Source: an uncultured Bryobacteraceae bacterium (GTDB lineage: Bacteria; Acidobacteriota; Terriglobia; Bryobacterales; Bryobacteraceae). From it: a stretch of DNA of 64,000 bases. The position numbers and the translations under genes were made by a program. Positions within the stretch are counted from its first letter, which is position 1. Every line of letters begins with the position of its first letter. Below the pieces are notes generated by a model, which ran no database searches, had not been told where the DNA came from, and saw only the letters and a list, made by a program, of their open reading frames with translations. Location: assembly GCA_937920635.1 (NCBI GenBank), contig CAKZUE010000026.1:1-64000 (forward strand), read 5' to 3'. Positions 50,541 to 58,841 of this stretch are shown here, one piece after another.

Positions 50541-52337
50541 ATGCAGCCTCAGTTGAATCCCAATCCTCTGAGCCAGCCGGAGCAGGCGCCGCGAGTCCGC
50601 CCGCGCCGCCGCCGGGGCAGTCCATGGCTGGCCGTTCTGGCTTTTGCGGCCATCGCCGTGCTGGGATGGCTTGCCTGGCGCCAGTGGAACCCCGCGGCGC
50701 GCTCGAGCGCGCAGGGGCTGGCGCGGGTGCGCACCGCGCCGGTCACGCAAGGCTCGTTGCAGAAGACCGTCCGCCTGGCCGGCACCACCACGGCCGAAAA
50801 GTACGTCAGCCTGATTGCGCCGCAGTTGCGGGGCGGCCGTGGCGGCGGGGTTAACGTGAACGTGTCCCGCGGCGGCGGCGGCATGGTCGTGACCATTGAC
50901 GTCGGCGGCGGCATGGGCGGTGGTGGCGGGATGGGCGGCAGCGGCGGCGGGCGGTCATCCGGGGGCGGGTCGTCTTCCAGCGTGGCCAGTGCTGCTTCGG
51001 TGGCTTCGGTGGGAAGCATGGTGGCTTCGGGCGGCGGCGCCAGCGGCATGTCGTCCAGTTTCCGAGGCGCTACGAACCGGTTTTCCTCTTCCCGGAGCAC
51101 TACCTCGAGCGCTTCCACCTCCTCCTCTTCGCGCACAGCTTCGAGCAGCGCTTCTTCCTCGTCTTCGGGCGGTGGTGGCGGCGGGGGCGGCGGCGGAGAC
51201 CGGCTGAGCGGCGGGATGAGCGACTTCATGCAGGTTATCCAGGCGATGGCGCAGCCCGGATCGATGGTGAAGAAAGGCGACGTGGTCGCTGAGTTCGACA
51301 CGCAGTTCCAGTTGCTCCGCCTGGATGATTACAAGGCCACCGTGGAGCAGGCGGAACGCACCTTGCGCTCCATCGACGCCCAGATCGACGTGGCCCGCAA
51401 GTCGTACCAGCAGACGCTGGAGCAGGCGAAAGCCGCGGTGGAGAAGGCCAGGCTCGACATCCAGACGATCCCGGTCCGGTCGGTGATCGACGCCGAAATT
51501 CTCCGGCTCAGCCTGGAGCAGGCCCAGGCGAATTTACGCATGGTGGAAGCAGCGATCCCGCAGCAGGAGATCAGCCTGCGCAGCCAGCGACGCCAGGCCG
51601 AACTCGATCTCGAACAGGCCAAACTGGAACTGGAGCGCGCCGAGCGCAACGTCGAGCGCATGCTGATCCGCGCGCCGATGGATGGCATGTTCGTTACGGA
51701 GACGACACGGCGCGGTACGGAGTTCGGCCAGATCCAGGCGGGCGACCAGGTCTTCCCCGGGCAGATGTTCGGGCGCATTGTCGATCCGTCTTCCATGCTG
51801 GTTTCGGCGACGGTGAACCAGGCTGACGTCGAGTCGCTGCGCATCGGCGCCAGGGCGCGGCTGCGGTTTGACGCCTTCCCGGAGCTCGACCTTCCCGGCC
51901 ACGTGGTCGGCATCGGGGCCATGAGCCAGCCGGGGCGGGCGCGCGCCGAGTATGTGCGCGAGGTGCCGGTGATGATCAAAATCGAGAAGATCGACCCGCG
52001 CGTGATCCCGGACCTGAGCGTGAGCGCGGACGTGGTGATCGATCAGACGGAAGATGCGCTGCTGGTGCCTCGTGAGTCGGTCTTCCGCGAGCCGGACAGC
52101 GGGGCGCCGTTCGTGTATGTGAAGCGCGGCGATATTTTTGAAAAGCGCCCGGTCGAGATCCGTCTGGCGAATTTTGTCAGGGCGGCGGTGGCTTCAGGCG
52201 TGAAGAAGGGCGAGGTGGTGGCGTTGGAACGGCCGCCGTTGCCGCAGAAGGGCGCGGAGGCGGTGCCCACGGTGATTCTTTGGGGCGCGCTGCCGGCGGC
52301 GATGCTGCGCCGGCGGCCGTTCCCCTGGCAGGAGTAA
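50541..52337 (+). CDS. Periplasmic adaptor (HlyD/MacA-type) with Gly/Ser-rich insert
   Basis: A 598-residue inner-membrane-anchored adaptor: arginine-rich N-terminus, helix at about 29-46, then half a lipoyl domain (TAPVTQGSLQKTVRLAGTTT, SLIAPQL). Residues about 98-225 are an insert of Gly, Ser and Thr with long Ser and Gly runs. The second lipoyl half follows (AQPGSMVKKGDVVAEFDTQ), then a long coiled-coil hairpin, then LIRAPMDGMFVTET and a barrel (DLSVSADVVIDQTEDALLVP). Adaptors bridge inner-membrane transporters to TolC. RBS GAGGAG lies 7 bp ahead of the ATG. First of a five-gene operon with two more adaptors. Confidence 0.88.
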   Translation: MQPQLNPNPLSQPEQAPRVRPRRRRGSPWLAVLAFAAIAVLGWLAWRQWNPAARSSAQGLARVRTAPVTQGSLQKTVRLAGTTTAEKYVSLIAPQLRGGRGGGVNVNVSRGGGGMVVTIDVGGGMGGGGGMGGSGGGRSSGGGSSSSVASAASVASVGSMVASGGGASGMSSSFRGATNRFSSSRSTTSSASTSSSSRTASSSASSSSSGGGGGGGGGGDRLSGGMSDFMQVIQAMAQPGSMVKKGDVVAEFDTQFQLLRLDDYKATVEQAERTLRSIDAQIDVARKSYQQTLEQAKAAVEKARLDIQTIPVRSVIDAEILRLSLEQAQANLRMVEAAIPQQEISLRSQRRQAELDLEQAKLELERAERNVERMLIRAPMDGMFVTETTRRGTEFGQIQAGDQVFPGQMFGRIVDPSSMLVSATVNQADVESLRIGARARLRFDAFPELDLPGHVVGIGAMSQPGRARAEYVREVPVMIKIEKIDPRVIPDLSVSADVVIDQTEDALLVPRESVFREPDSGAPFVYVKRGDIFEKRPVEIRLANFVRAAVASGVKKGEVVALERPPLPQKGAEAVPTVILWGALPAAMLRRRPFPWQE

Positions 52338-52340
52338 GGA

Positions 52341-53642
52341 ATGTCGAAGGAAGTCAAGTCGAAGCGTCTCGGGCAGACCAACGGCAAAGGCCGAATCGCC
52401 GGTACTGCCGTATTGCTGCTGGTGTTGGCCGGCGGCGGGTATGCCGCCTACCGGTACACGGCGGCCAAGCCGGTGGAAGTGCCCACCGTGGCGGTGCGGA
52501 AGGGGGAGTTCGTGCTCACCGTGCGCGCCCGCGGCGAGATCCGCGCGGTCCGCTCCACGGTGCTGATGGCGCCGCAGGTGCCCAATCCCAAGATCGTCCG
52601 GCTGGCCGAGTCCGGCAAGCCCATCAAGAAGGGCGATGTGGTCGTCGAGTTCGACACGGCGCAGTATGAGAATTACTACCTGAACTTCGTCACCAGCGCC
52701 CGCACGGTGGACAGCGAAATCGTCCAGACCAAGGCCAGCCACAAGATCACCGACGAAGCCGACGCCATGAGCCTGATGACCAGCGAGTACGACGTCGAGC
52801 GCGCGGAGCTGGAGGCATCGAAGGCCGAGATCCTGTCCGAGATCGAAGGCGCCAAGACGCGCATCGACGTCGGCCTGTCCAAAGGCGCCCTGCAACAGGT
52901 GAAAGCCACGGTGAAGAGCCACGACGTCACCCAGCGGGCCGACCTCGAGCGGCTGGAATCGCGCAAGAACAAGACCCAGCGCGACATGGAGCGGGTGAAG
53001 ACGTATCTGTCGATGATGATCATCCGCGCGCCTGCGGACGGCATTCTGAACGTGCTGCCCAACTTCCGCGCCCAGGGCAACTGGGGCTCGACGCCTCCGC
53101 CTTTCAAGGAAGGCGACAACGCCTGGACGGGCGCCCCCATTGCCGAGATCCCCGACCTGAGCGAGATGCGCATCGAGCTGAAGTTTGAAGAGGCCGACCG
53201 CGGCAAGATCCAGCTCGGGCAGACCGTGAAAGTGCGCGTGGACGCCATTCAGGACAAGGAATTCGACGCCGAGCTGGACTGGATCAGCCCGATCGCCTCG
53301 CTGGCCTTCCGCGGCTTCGGCATGGCCAACGAGAAGCAGTTCCCGGCGCGCGCAACGCTGAAGCAGACCGACCCGCGCCTGCGTCCGGGCATGAGCGCAA
53401 CGGGTGTGGTGTTGCTCGAGAGCCAGCCGGATGTGCTGCTGATCCCGGCCAAGGCCAGCTTCCTGCAAGCCGGCAAGCCGCATGTGTGGATCCAGAAGGG
53501 CACGGGCGCCTGGGAGGCGCGGCCCATCGAGGTCGGCAAACGGAACGACAACGACATCGTGGTCCTCAAAGGCCTGCGCGAGGGCGAGCGCATTGCGCTC
53601 GAAAACCCCGCGGAAGTGGCCAAGCGGGCCAAGAAGCTTTGA
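52341..53642 (+). CDS. Periplasmic adaptor (HlyD/MacA-type), compact form
   Basis: 433 residues with an N-terminal helix (about 20-38), lipoyl halves VPTVAVRKGEFVLTVRARGE and SGKPIKKGDVVVEFDTAQY, an alpha hairpin of moderate length, and LMAPQVPNPKI and MIIRAPADGILNVLP blocks flanking it. The barrel part ends with LRPGMSATGVVLLESQPDVL and LLIPAKASFLQAGK. Unlike its two neighbours it has no low-complexity insert, so it serves as the plain reference form of the three. It begins 3 bp after the first adaptor. Confidence 0.9.
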   Translation: MSKEVKSKRLGQTNGKGRIAGTAVLLLVLAGGGYAAYRYTAAKPVEVPTVAVRKGEFVLTVRARGEIRAVRSTVLMAPQVPNPKIVRLAESGKPIKKGDVVVEFDTAQYENYYLNFVTSARTVDSEIVQTKASHKITDEADAMSLMTSEYDVERAELEASKAEILSEIEGAKTRIDVGLSKGALQQVKATVKSHDVTQRADLERLESRKNKTQRDMERVKTYLSMMIIRAPADGILNVLPNFRAQGNWGSTPPPFKEGDNAWTGAPIAEIPDLSEMRIELKFEEADRGKIQLGQTVKVRVDAIQDKEFDAELDWISPIASLAFRGFGMANEKQFPARATLKQTDPRLRPGMSATGVVLLESQPDVLLIPAKASFLQAGKPHVWIQKGTGAWEARPIEVGKRNDNDIVVLKGLREGERIALENPAEVAKRAKKL

Positions 53643-53709
53643 TCGCTAGCGGCAGTCGGCCCGCGCCCGCGGCAACGCGCGTGCGGAGACTGCGAAGAAA
53701 CGGAAGAGC

Positions 53710-55722
53710 ATGAAAAAGGCGTTTTACAGAATCTTGTTGCTGGTGGCGGTGGCCGGCGCCGGCTACGGCGTGTACCGCTTCTTCCAGACCTTGCCCTCGC
53801 GGCAGGAAGCCGTGCCGACGACGCGCGTCCGCAAGGGCGATGTGGTGGTCCGCAGCTTCGCCCGCGGCGAGTTGCGAGCCGTGCGTTCGGCCGTGCTCAC
53901 CGCGCCCAATCTCTTCGGCACGGTGCAGGTGACCAAACTCGCCCCCATGGGCGCGTTCGCCCGGGAGAAGGACCTGATCGTCGAGTTCGACGACTCGGAA
54001 GTGCTCTCGCGGCTGGAACAGCGCGAGCTGGAGCTCGAGCAGGTGGACGAGCAGATCAAGAAGGCGCAGGCCGATCTGGCCATCCGGAACAACCAGGACC
54101 AGGTGGATCTGCTCCGCGCCCGCTACTCGGTCCGCCGGGCGGAGCTGGAAGTGAAGAAGAACCCGCTGCTGCCCGCCATCGACCAGAAGAAAAACCTGCT
54201 CAACCTGGAAGAAGCGCAGCGCCGGCTGCGGCAGCTCGAAAGCGACATCAAATCCAAGCAGGAACAGGCGCTGGCGGAACTGAACGTGCTGCGCGAGCGC
54301 CGCAACCGCAATCTGCTCGACATCAACCGCGAGAAACAGCGCCTGCTCCAGGTCAAGCTCCTCAGCCCCATCACCGGACTGGTGGCCATCAAGCAGAACC
54401 GCGCCGGCTTCTCCGGCATGTTCGGCACGCAGATTCCCGACATCCGCGAAGGCGACCAGGTGCAGCCGGGCATGCCCGTGGCCGAAATTCTCGATCTCTC
54501 CGAGCTCGAGGTCATCGCCCGCATCGGCGAACTGGACCGCGCCAATCTGCATGAAGGGCAGGACGTTCTGATCCGGCTCGACGCCCTGGCGGGGAAGACC
54601 TTCCACGGCAAAATCAAGTCGATGAGCGGCACGGCCAGCGCCAACATTTTCAGCTCGGATCCGGGCAAGAAGTTCGACGTGATCTTTTCCATCGACATGC
54701 GGGAGCTGCTGAAGGAGCTCGGCGCCAAGCCCGAGCAGATCGCCCGCATTCTGGCCACCGCGGAAGAGAACCGCAAGAAGCCTATTGTCCAGCCGACGTT
54801 CTCGATGTTCGGCGGCATGCCGGATCTTTCGGCGCTCGCCGCGGGCGGCGGAATGCCCGGCATGGGAGGAGGCGGGGCTTCGGTGTCATTGCCCTTCGCC
54901 GGCGGCCAGATGCAGGGAATGGCGGGAGCTGCCGGCGGCATGCAGGGCATGGCCGGGGGCGCGGGCGGAGAAGGCCAGGCGCAGCGCCGCGCGATGATGG
55001 GCGGCGGCGGCATGATGTTCGGCGGCGCCAGTCTCAGCCCCGAGCAGCAGAAGCAGATGCAGGAGGTCATGAAGAAGGTTTTCGGCGGCAAGAACCCGAT
55101 GGAGATGTCCCCGGAGGAGCGTCGCGCCGCCTTCGAGAAGCTTCGCGACGAAGCCAAAAAGGCTGGCTTCGAGATGCCGCAGCGCGGCCAGCGCCGCGAG
55201 GGCGGCGAGGGTCAGGCGGGCGGAGCTCCAGGCGCCGCAACGGCGCAGGCGGGCGCGCCGGGCGGTGATCGCGGCGGACGCAACGGCGCCGCCGGCATGG
55301 CGCCGCCAGCGCCCACGGGGCCTTTCTCGCAGAAGGATCTGGAGAACGCCAAACTGCCGCCTCCTCCAGAGGCCAGCGACAACACCGAAATCCTGCTCCG
55401 GCCGGGTTTGCTGGCCGACGTCGAAATCATCGTGGAGAAAGTCACCAATGCCGTCTACGTGCCCAACCAGAGCATCTTCGAGAAGGACGGCAAGCCGGTG
55501 GTGTACGTCAAGTTGAAGGACCGCTTCGAGCCGCGCCAGATCCAGATCGCCAAGCGCAGCGAGACCGTCTCCATCATTGCGTCCGGAATCCAGCCCGGCG
55601 AGATGATCGCGCTCCAGGATCCCACGATTTCGCCAGAGGAGCGCAAGAAGAAGCAGGAGCAGAAGAAGGGCGGCGGCGGCGCGGCAGCCGTCATGCCCAT
55701 GGGCACGAAGGGGGGGCAGTAA
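53710..55722 (+). CDS. Periplasmic adaptor with Met/Gly/Gln-rich insert and Spy/CpxP-like patch
   Basis: A 670-residue adaptor: N-terminal helix (about 6-25), lipoyl half RVRKGDVVVRSFARGELRAV, hairpin to about 215, KLLSPITGLVAIKQNRAGF, and beta-barrel strands to about 330. Residues about 350-555 form an insert rich in Met, Gly and Gln (QMQGMAGAAGGMQGMAGG; MMGGGGMMFGGA), including SLSPEQQKQMQEVMKKVFGG and MSPEERRAAFEKLRDEAKK, which resemble the repeats of Spy/CpxP/ZraP periplasmic chaperones. The adaptor then resumes with LLRPGLLADVEIIVEKVTNA. Third of three adaptors, directly before the permease (4 bp). Confidence 0.85.
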   Translation: MKKAFYRILLLVAVAGAGYGVYRFFQTLPSRQEAVPTTRVRKGDVVVRSFARGELRAVRSAVLTAPNLFGTVQVTKLAPMGAFAREKDLIVEFDDSEVLSRLEQRELELEQVDEQIKKAQADLAIRNNQDQVDLLRARYSVRRAELEVKKNPLLPAIDQKKNLLNLEEAQRRLRQLESDIKSKQEQALAELNVLRERRNRNLLDINREKQRLLQVKLLSPITGLVAIKQNRAGFSGMFGTQIPDIREGDQVQPGMPVAEILDLSELEVIARIGELDRANLHEGQDVLIRLDALAGKTFHGKIKSMSGTASANIFSSDPGKKFDVIFSIDMRELLKELGAKPEQIARILATAEENRKKPIVQPTFSMFGGMPDLSALAAGGGMPGMGGGGASVSLPFAGGQMQGMAGAAGGMQGMAGGAGGEGQAQRRAMMGGGGMMFGGASLSPEQQKQMQEVMKKVFGGKNPMEMSPEERRAAFEKLRDEAKKAGFEMPQRGQRREGGEGQAGGAPGAATAQAGAPGGDRGGRNGAAGMAPPAPTGPFSQKDLENAKLPPPPEASDNTEILLRPGLLADVEIIVEKVTNAVYVPNQSIFEKDGKPVVYVKLKDRFEPRQIQIAKRSETVSIIASGIQPGEMIALQDPTISPEERKKKQEQKKGGGGAAAVMPMGTKGGQ

Positions 55723-55726
55723 AGCC

Positions 55727-56986
55727 ATGACCGCCCTGCTGGAAGCCTATCTGCCCGAAATTTACATGGGGCTTTCAAGCCTCCTGGTGCACAAGCTCCG
55801 CACGCTGCTGACCATGCTCGGCATGATCTTCGGCGTGGGCGCCGTAGTGGCCATGCTGGCCATCACCGCGGGCGTCGAGAAGGAGATGCTGTCCTACATC
55901 GACCTGCTCGGGGTCAACAACATCATCATTGAAGCCAAGGAGGCCACGGACCGCACCGAGTTGCAGGCGCGCCGCGCCATCAGCCCGGGCATGACGTTCC
56001 GCGATTACCGCGCCATTCTGGAAAACACCCAGGGCATCGACAAGGCGACGCCGCGGAAACGCTTCAAGCCCACCAAGGTGCTGCCGAAGACCACCGCCGA
56101 GCCGCCCATGCTGATCGGCGTTGAACCCTCCTACATGGACATCCAGAGCATCCGGCTGGTGGAGGGCCGTTTCTTCACCGAGGAAGAGAACGCCACCGCG
56201 GCGCCGGTGTGCGTGCTGGGCGAATCCGCCAAGGTGAACCTGCTCGGCTACGAGCCGGCCGTGGGCAAGTATGTCAAGATCAACGACGTCTGGCTCCAGG
56301 TCATCGGCGTCATGGCCCAGCAGGCCGGCGGCGACACCGACGTGGAAGGCGTCGAGATCCTCTCGCGCAACAACCTGGTCGTCAGTCCGCTGCGCACTGT
56401 CATGTTCCGCTTCGAGGACCAGAACAGCTACCTGAAGGACGAGATCGACGGCATCTACCTGAAGGTGAAAAACGGCGTGGACTCGATTGAAACCGCCGCC
56501 GTCATCAACGCCATCCTCGCCGCCACGCACAAGGACGCGGGCGATTACAGCGTCACCGTCCCCGCCGGCCTGCTGGAGCAGAAGAAGCGCACCAGCGACA
56601 TCTTCAAGGTGGTCATGATCTGTATCGCCGGCATCAGCCTGCTGGTGGGCGGCATCGGCATCATGAACATCATGCTCGCCACCGTGCTCGAGCGCACGCG
56701 CGAGATCGGCATCCGCCGCGCCATCGGCGCGCGGCAGTCCGACATCGTCCGCCAGTTCCTCACCGAGGCCGTGATGATCTCCATGATCGGCGGCTTCCTC
56801 GGCATCCTGTTCGGCGTCACTCTGGCTCAGATCATCGCCGCCGCCGCCGGCTGGTCCACGGTGGTGACCTTCACCTCCATCGCCGTGGCGTTCGGCGTCT
56901 CCGTCGGCATTGGGTTGCTGTTTGGCATCTACCCGGCCGTCCAGGCCGCCAAGCTCGACCCGATCGAAGCCATCCGCTATGAGTAG
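55727..56986 (+). CDS. MacB-type ABC transporter permease without ATPase domain
   Basis: A 419-residue permease: one N-terminal helix (LRTLLTMLGMIFGVGAVVAM) then a MacB periplasmic core domain to about residue 280, then three FtsX-type helices (VVMICIAGISLLVGGIGIMN; EAVMISMIGGFLGILFGVTL; FGVSVGIGLLFGIYPAV). MLATVLERTREIGIRRAIGA and AKLDPIEAIRYE are family signatures. Canonical MacB fuses an ABC ATPase in front; here none is seen, nor as a separate gene nearby. It shares its operon with three adaptors and a TolC gene. The substrate is unknown (macrolides, lipoproteins, peptides in known cases). Confidence 0.93.
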   Translation: MTALLEAYLPEIYMGLSSLLVHKLRTLLTMLGMIFGVGAVVAMLAITAGVEKEMLSYIDLLGVNNIIIEAKEATDRTELQARRAISPGMTFRDYRAILENTQGIDKATPRKRFKPTKVLPKTTAEPPMLIGVEPSYMDIQSIRLVEGRFFTEEENATAAPVCVLGESAKVNLLGYEPAVGKYVKINDVWLQVIGVMAQQAGGDTDVEGVEILSRNNLVVSPLRTVMFRFEDQNSYLKDEIDGIYLKVKNGVDSIETAAVINAILAATHKDAGDYSVTVPAGLLEQKKRTSDIFKVVMICIAGISLLVGGIGIMNIMLATVLERTREIGIRRAIGARQSDIVRQFLTEAVMISMIGGFLGILFGVTLAQIIAAAAGWSTVVTFTSIAVAFGVSVGIGLLFGIYPAVQAAKLDPIEAIRYE

Positions 56987-57011
56987 TTTTCTGAATTCCC
57001 AGGTCAATCCC

Positions 57012-58784
57012 ATGCGCAGTCTTGCTCTTTTACTCGTCACCGCTCTTGTCGTGCCTGCGCAGCAGGCGCCCGTTTCCATGGGGCTCGCCGCGCCTGCCTC
57101 CGCCGTCCCACAACCCGGCACGCCGGCGCAGCCCGCCCCCGGCCCTTCCACCACGGCGCAACCCCCGGTGGGCGCCGGCGCTGAAGCGCGCATGAACTTC
57201 TCCGTCGAGGACGCGTCCGCTCCCTGGGTCGGCTCCGGCGCCTGGATGCGCCGCGTCTTCTCGCCCGGCGATACGCGCGTCACCATCCAGCCTCCTGTCC
57301 GGCTCAAGGACTACGTAGTGGACGGCAAGCTCGTGCTTTCGCTGAAGAGCTATCTCGACCTCGTGCTGGCCAACAACACCGACATCGCCATCCAGCGGCT
57401 CTCCATTGAGGTGCCGAAGAACGCCATCCAGCGCGCCTTCGCCATCTTCGATCCGCTGGTGACGTCGAACTTCAACGCCACGCGCTCCAATCAGCCCGCC
57501 ATCAACCAGCTCCAGGGCGCCACGGTGGTCAGCCAGTTGAACCAGCCCCTCAACTCCCGCTTCCAGCAACTGCTGCCTACCTCCACCACCGTCTTCACCC
57601 AGCTCAACTGGTCCAAGCTCTCCACCAACGACCAGTTCGCCCTGTACAATCCCGCCTACACCACCACCTGGCAGATGGGCTTCACGCAGCCCCTCTGGCG
57701 CGGCCGCGGCCCGTACATCACCAAGCTCCCCATCACCGTCGCCCGCGCCAGCCGCCGGCAGCAGGAGTTCAACGTCCGTGACGCGGTTCTGCGCCTGCTG
57801 GTCACGGCGGAGCAGGCCTATTGGGACGTCATCAGCGCGCGCGAGAATCTCAAGGTGAACATGGAGGCGCTGAAGCTGGCCGAAGCCGCGCTCGAGCGCA
57901 CCAACCGCGAAATCGAGCTGGGCGCCACCAGCGAACTCGAGCGCTTCCAGCCCGAGCAGAACGCCGCCACCGCCCGAATCAACGTCACGCGCACCGAATA
58001 CCAGTTGCGCCAGTTCGAAGACAACCTGCGCCGCCAGATCGGCGCCGACATCGACCCCGACGTGCGCCATCTGCCTCTCGTGCTCACCGAAGACGTCACC
58101 CGTCCGCCCGATCCCGAACAGTACGACCGGGAAAAGCTCATCCAGGTTGCCATGGAGAACCGCCCGGATCTGAAGGCGCAGCGCACGGTCCTTGATATCA
58201 ACGACCTCCAGATCCAGAACGCGCTGAACTCCATCAAGCCGGTGCTCAACCTGACCGGCTCCTACCAGACCTTCGGCCGCGGCGGCCCCGGCTTCAGCCG
58301 CGTGTCCGGCACACCGGTGTTCATCCCGGGCGGGCCGATCGACGCCTGGAGCATGATGTTCGGCTTCAATTACAATACCTTTGCCTTCGGGCTCCAGCTC
58401 CAGTTGCCGCTGCGCGACCGTGCCGCATCGGCCAACCTCGCCGACGCCGTGGTCAACAAGAAGCTCACCGCGCTGCGCGAGCGCTCGCTCGAGCAGCAGA
58501 TCCGCCAGGAAGTGCTCAACGCCATCACGAATGTCGAGAGCAGCCGCGAGGGCGTGCGGCTGGCGCAGATCGCCGTCGATTACGCCCAGAAGCGCGTCGA
58601 AGCGGACCAGAAGCGCTACGACCTCGGCGTGATCAACATCTTCTTCCTTCTGTCGGCGCAGAACGATCTGGCCAACGCGCAATCGAACCTCGTCAACCAG
58701 ACGGTCAACTACAAGCGCAACCTGCTCATCCTCCAGCAGAGGCTGGGCACGCTGCTCGAGGACCGCGGCATCGTAATCGACTGA
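57012..58784 (+). CDS. TolC-family outer-membrane efflux protein
   Basis: 590 residues from the ATG at 57012 with a signal peptide (RSLALLLVTALVVPAQQAP); an ATG at 56979 overlapping the permease stop adds an uncharged start without RBS. After a proline/alanine-rich linker (to about 95) come the two OEP repeats of the TolC family with KSYLDLVLANNTDIAIQRLS, AEQAYWDVISARENLKVNME and later SREGVRLAQIAVDYAQKRVE. Long alternating helices with Ala/Asn fit the periplasmic tunnel. It closes the adaptor-permease-channel operon and is followed by a strong terminator at 58810. Confidence 0.92.
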   Translation: MRSLALLLVTALVVPAQQAPVSMGLAAPASAVPQPGTPAQPAPGPSTTAQPPVGAGAEARMNFSVEDASAPWVGSGAWMRRVFSPGDTRVTIQPPVRLKDYVVDGKLVLSLKSYLDLVLANNTDIAIQRLSIEVPKNAIQRAFAIFDPLVTSNFNATRSNQPAINQLQGATVVSQLNQPLNSRFQQLLPTSTTVFTQLNWSKLSTNDQFALYNPAYTTTWQMGFTQPLWRGRGPYITKLPITVARASRRQQEFNVRDAVLRLLVTAEQAYWDVISARENLKVNMEALKLAEAALERTNREIELGATSELERFQPEQNAATARINVTRTEYQLRQFEDNLRRQIGADIDPDVRHLPLVLTEDVTRPPDPEQYDREKLIQVAMENRPDLKAQRTVLDINDLQIQNALNSIKPVLNLTGSYQTFGRGGPGFSRVSGTPVFIPGGPIDAWSMMFGFNYNTFAFGLQLQLPLRDRAASANLADAVVNKKLTALRERSLEQQIRQEVLNAITNVESSREGVRLAQIAVDYAQKRVEADQKRYDLGVINIFFLLSAQNDLANAQSNLVNQTVNYKRNLLILQQRLGTLLEDRGIVID

Positions 58785-58809
58785 TCCCTCCTCCAAACCC
58801 CTAAGATAG

Positions 58810-58837
58810 AAAGGCGGGCCCGCGCGGCCCGCCTTTT
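58810..58837 (+). terminator. Rho-independent terminator between tolC-type gene and mutL
   Basis: An eleven-base perfect stem (AAAGGCGGGCC pairing with GGCCCGCCTTT) with loop CGCGC, ending in TTTT. It starts 26 bp after the tolC-type stop and its last T is only 4 bp before the mutL ATG, leaving no room for a usual leader of mutL. Confidence 0.9.
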
Positions 58838-58841
58838 GCGC

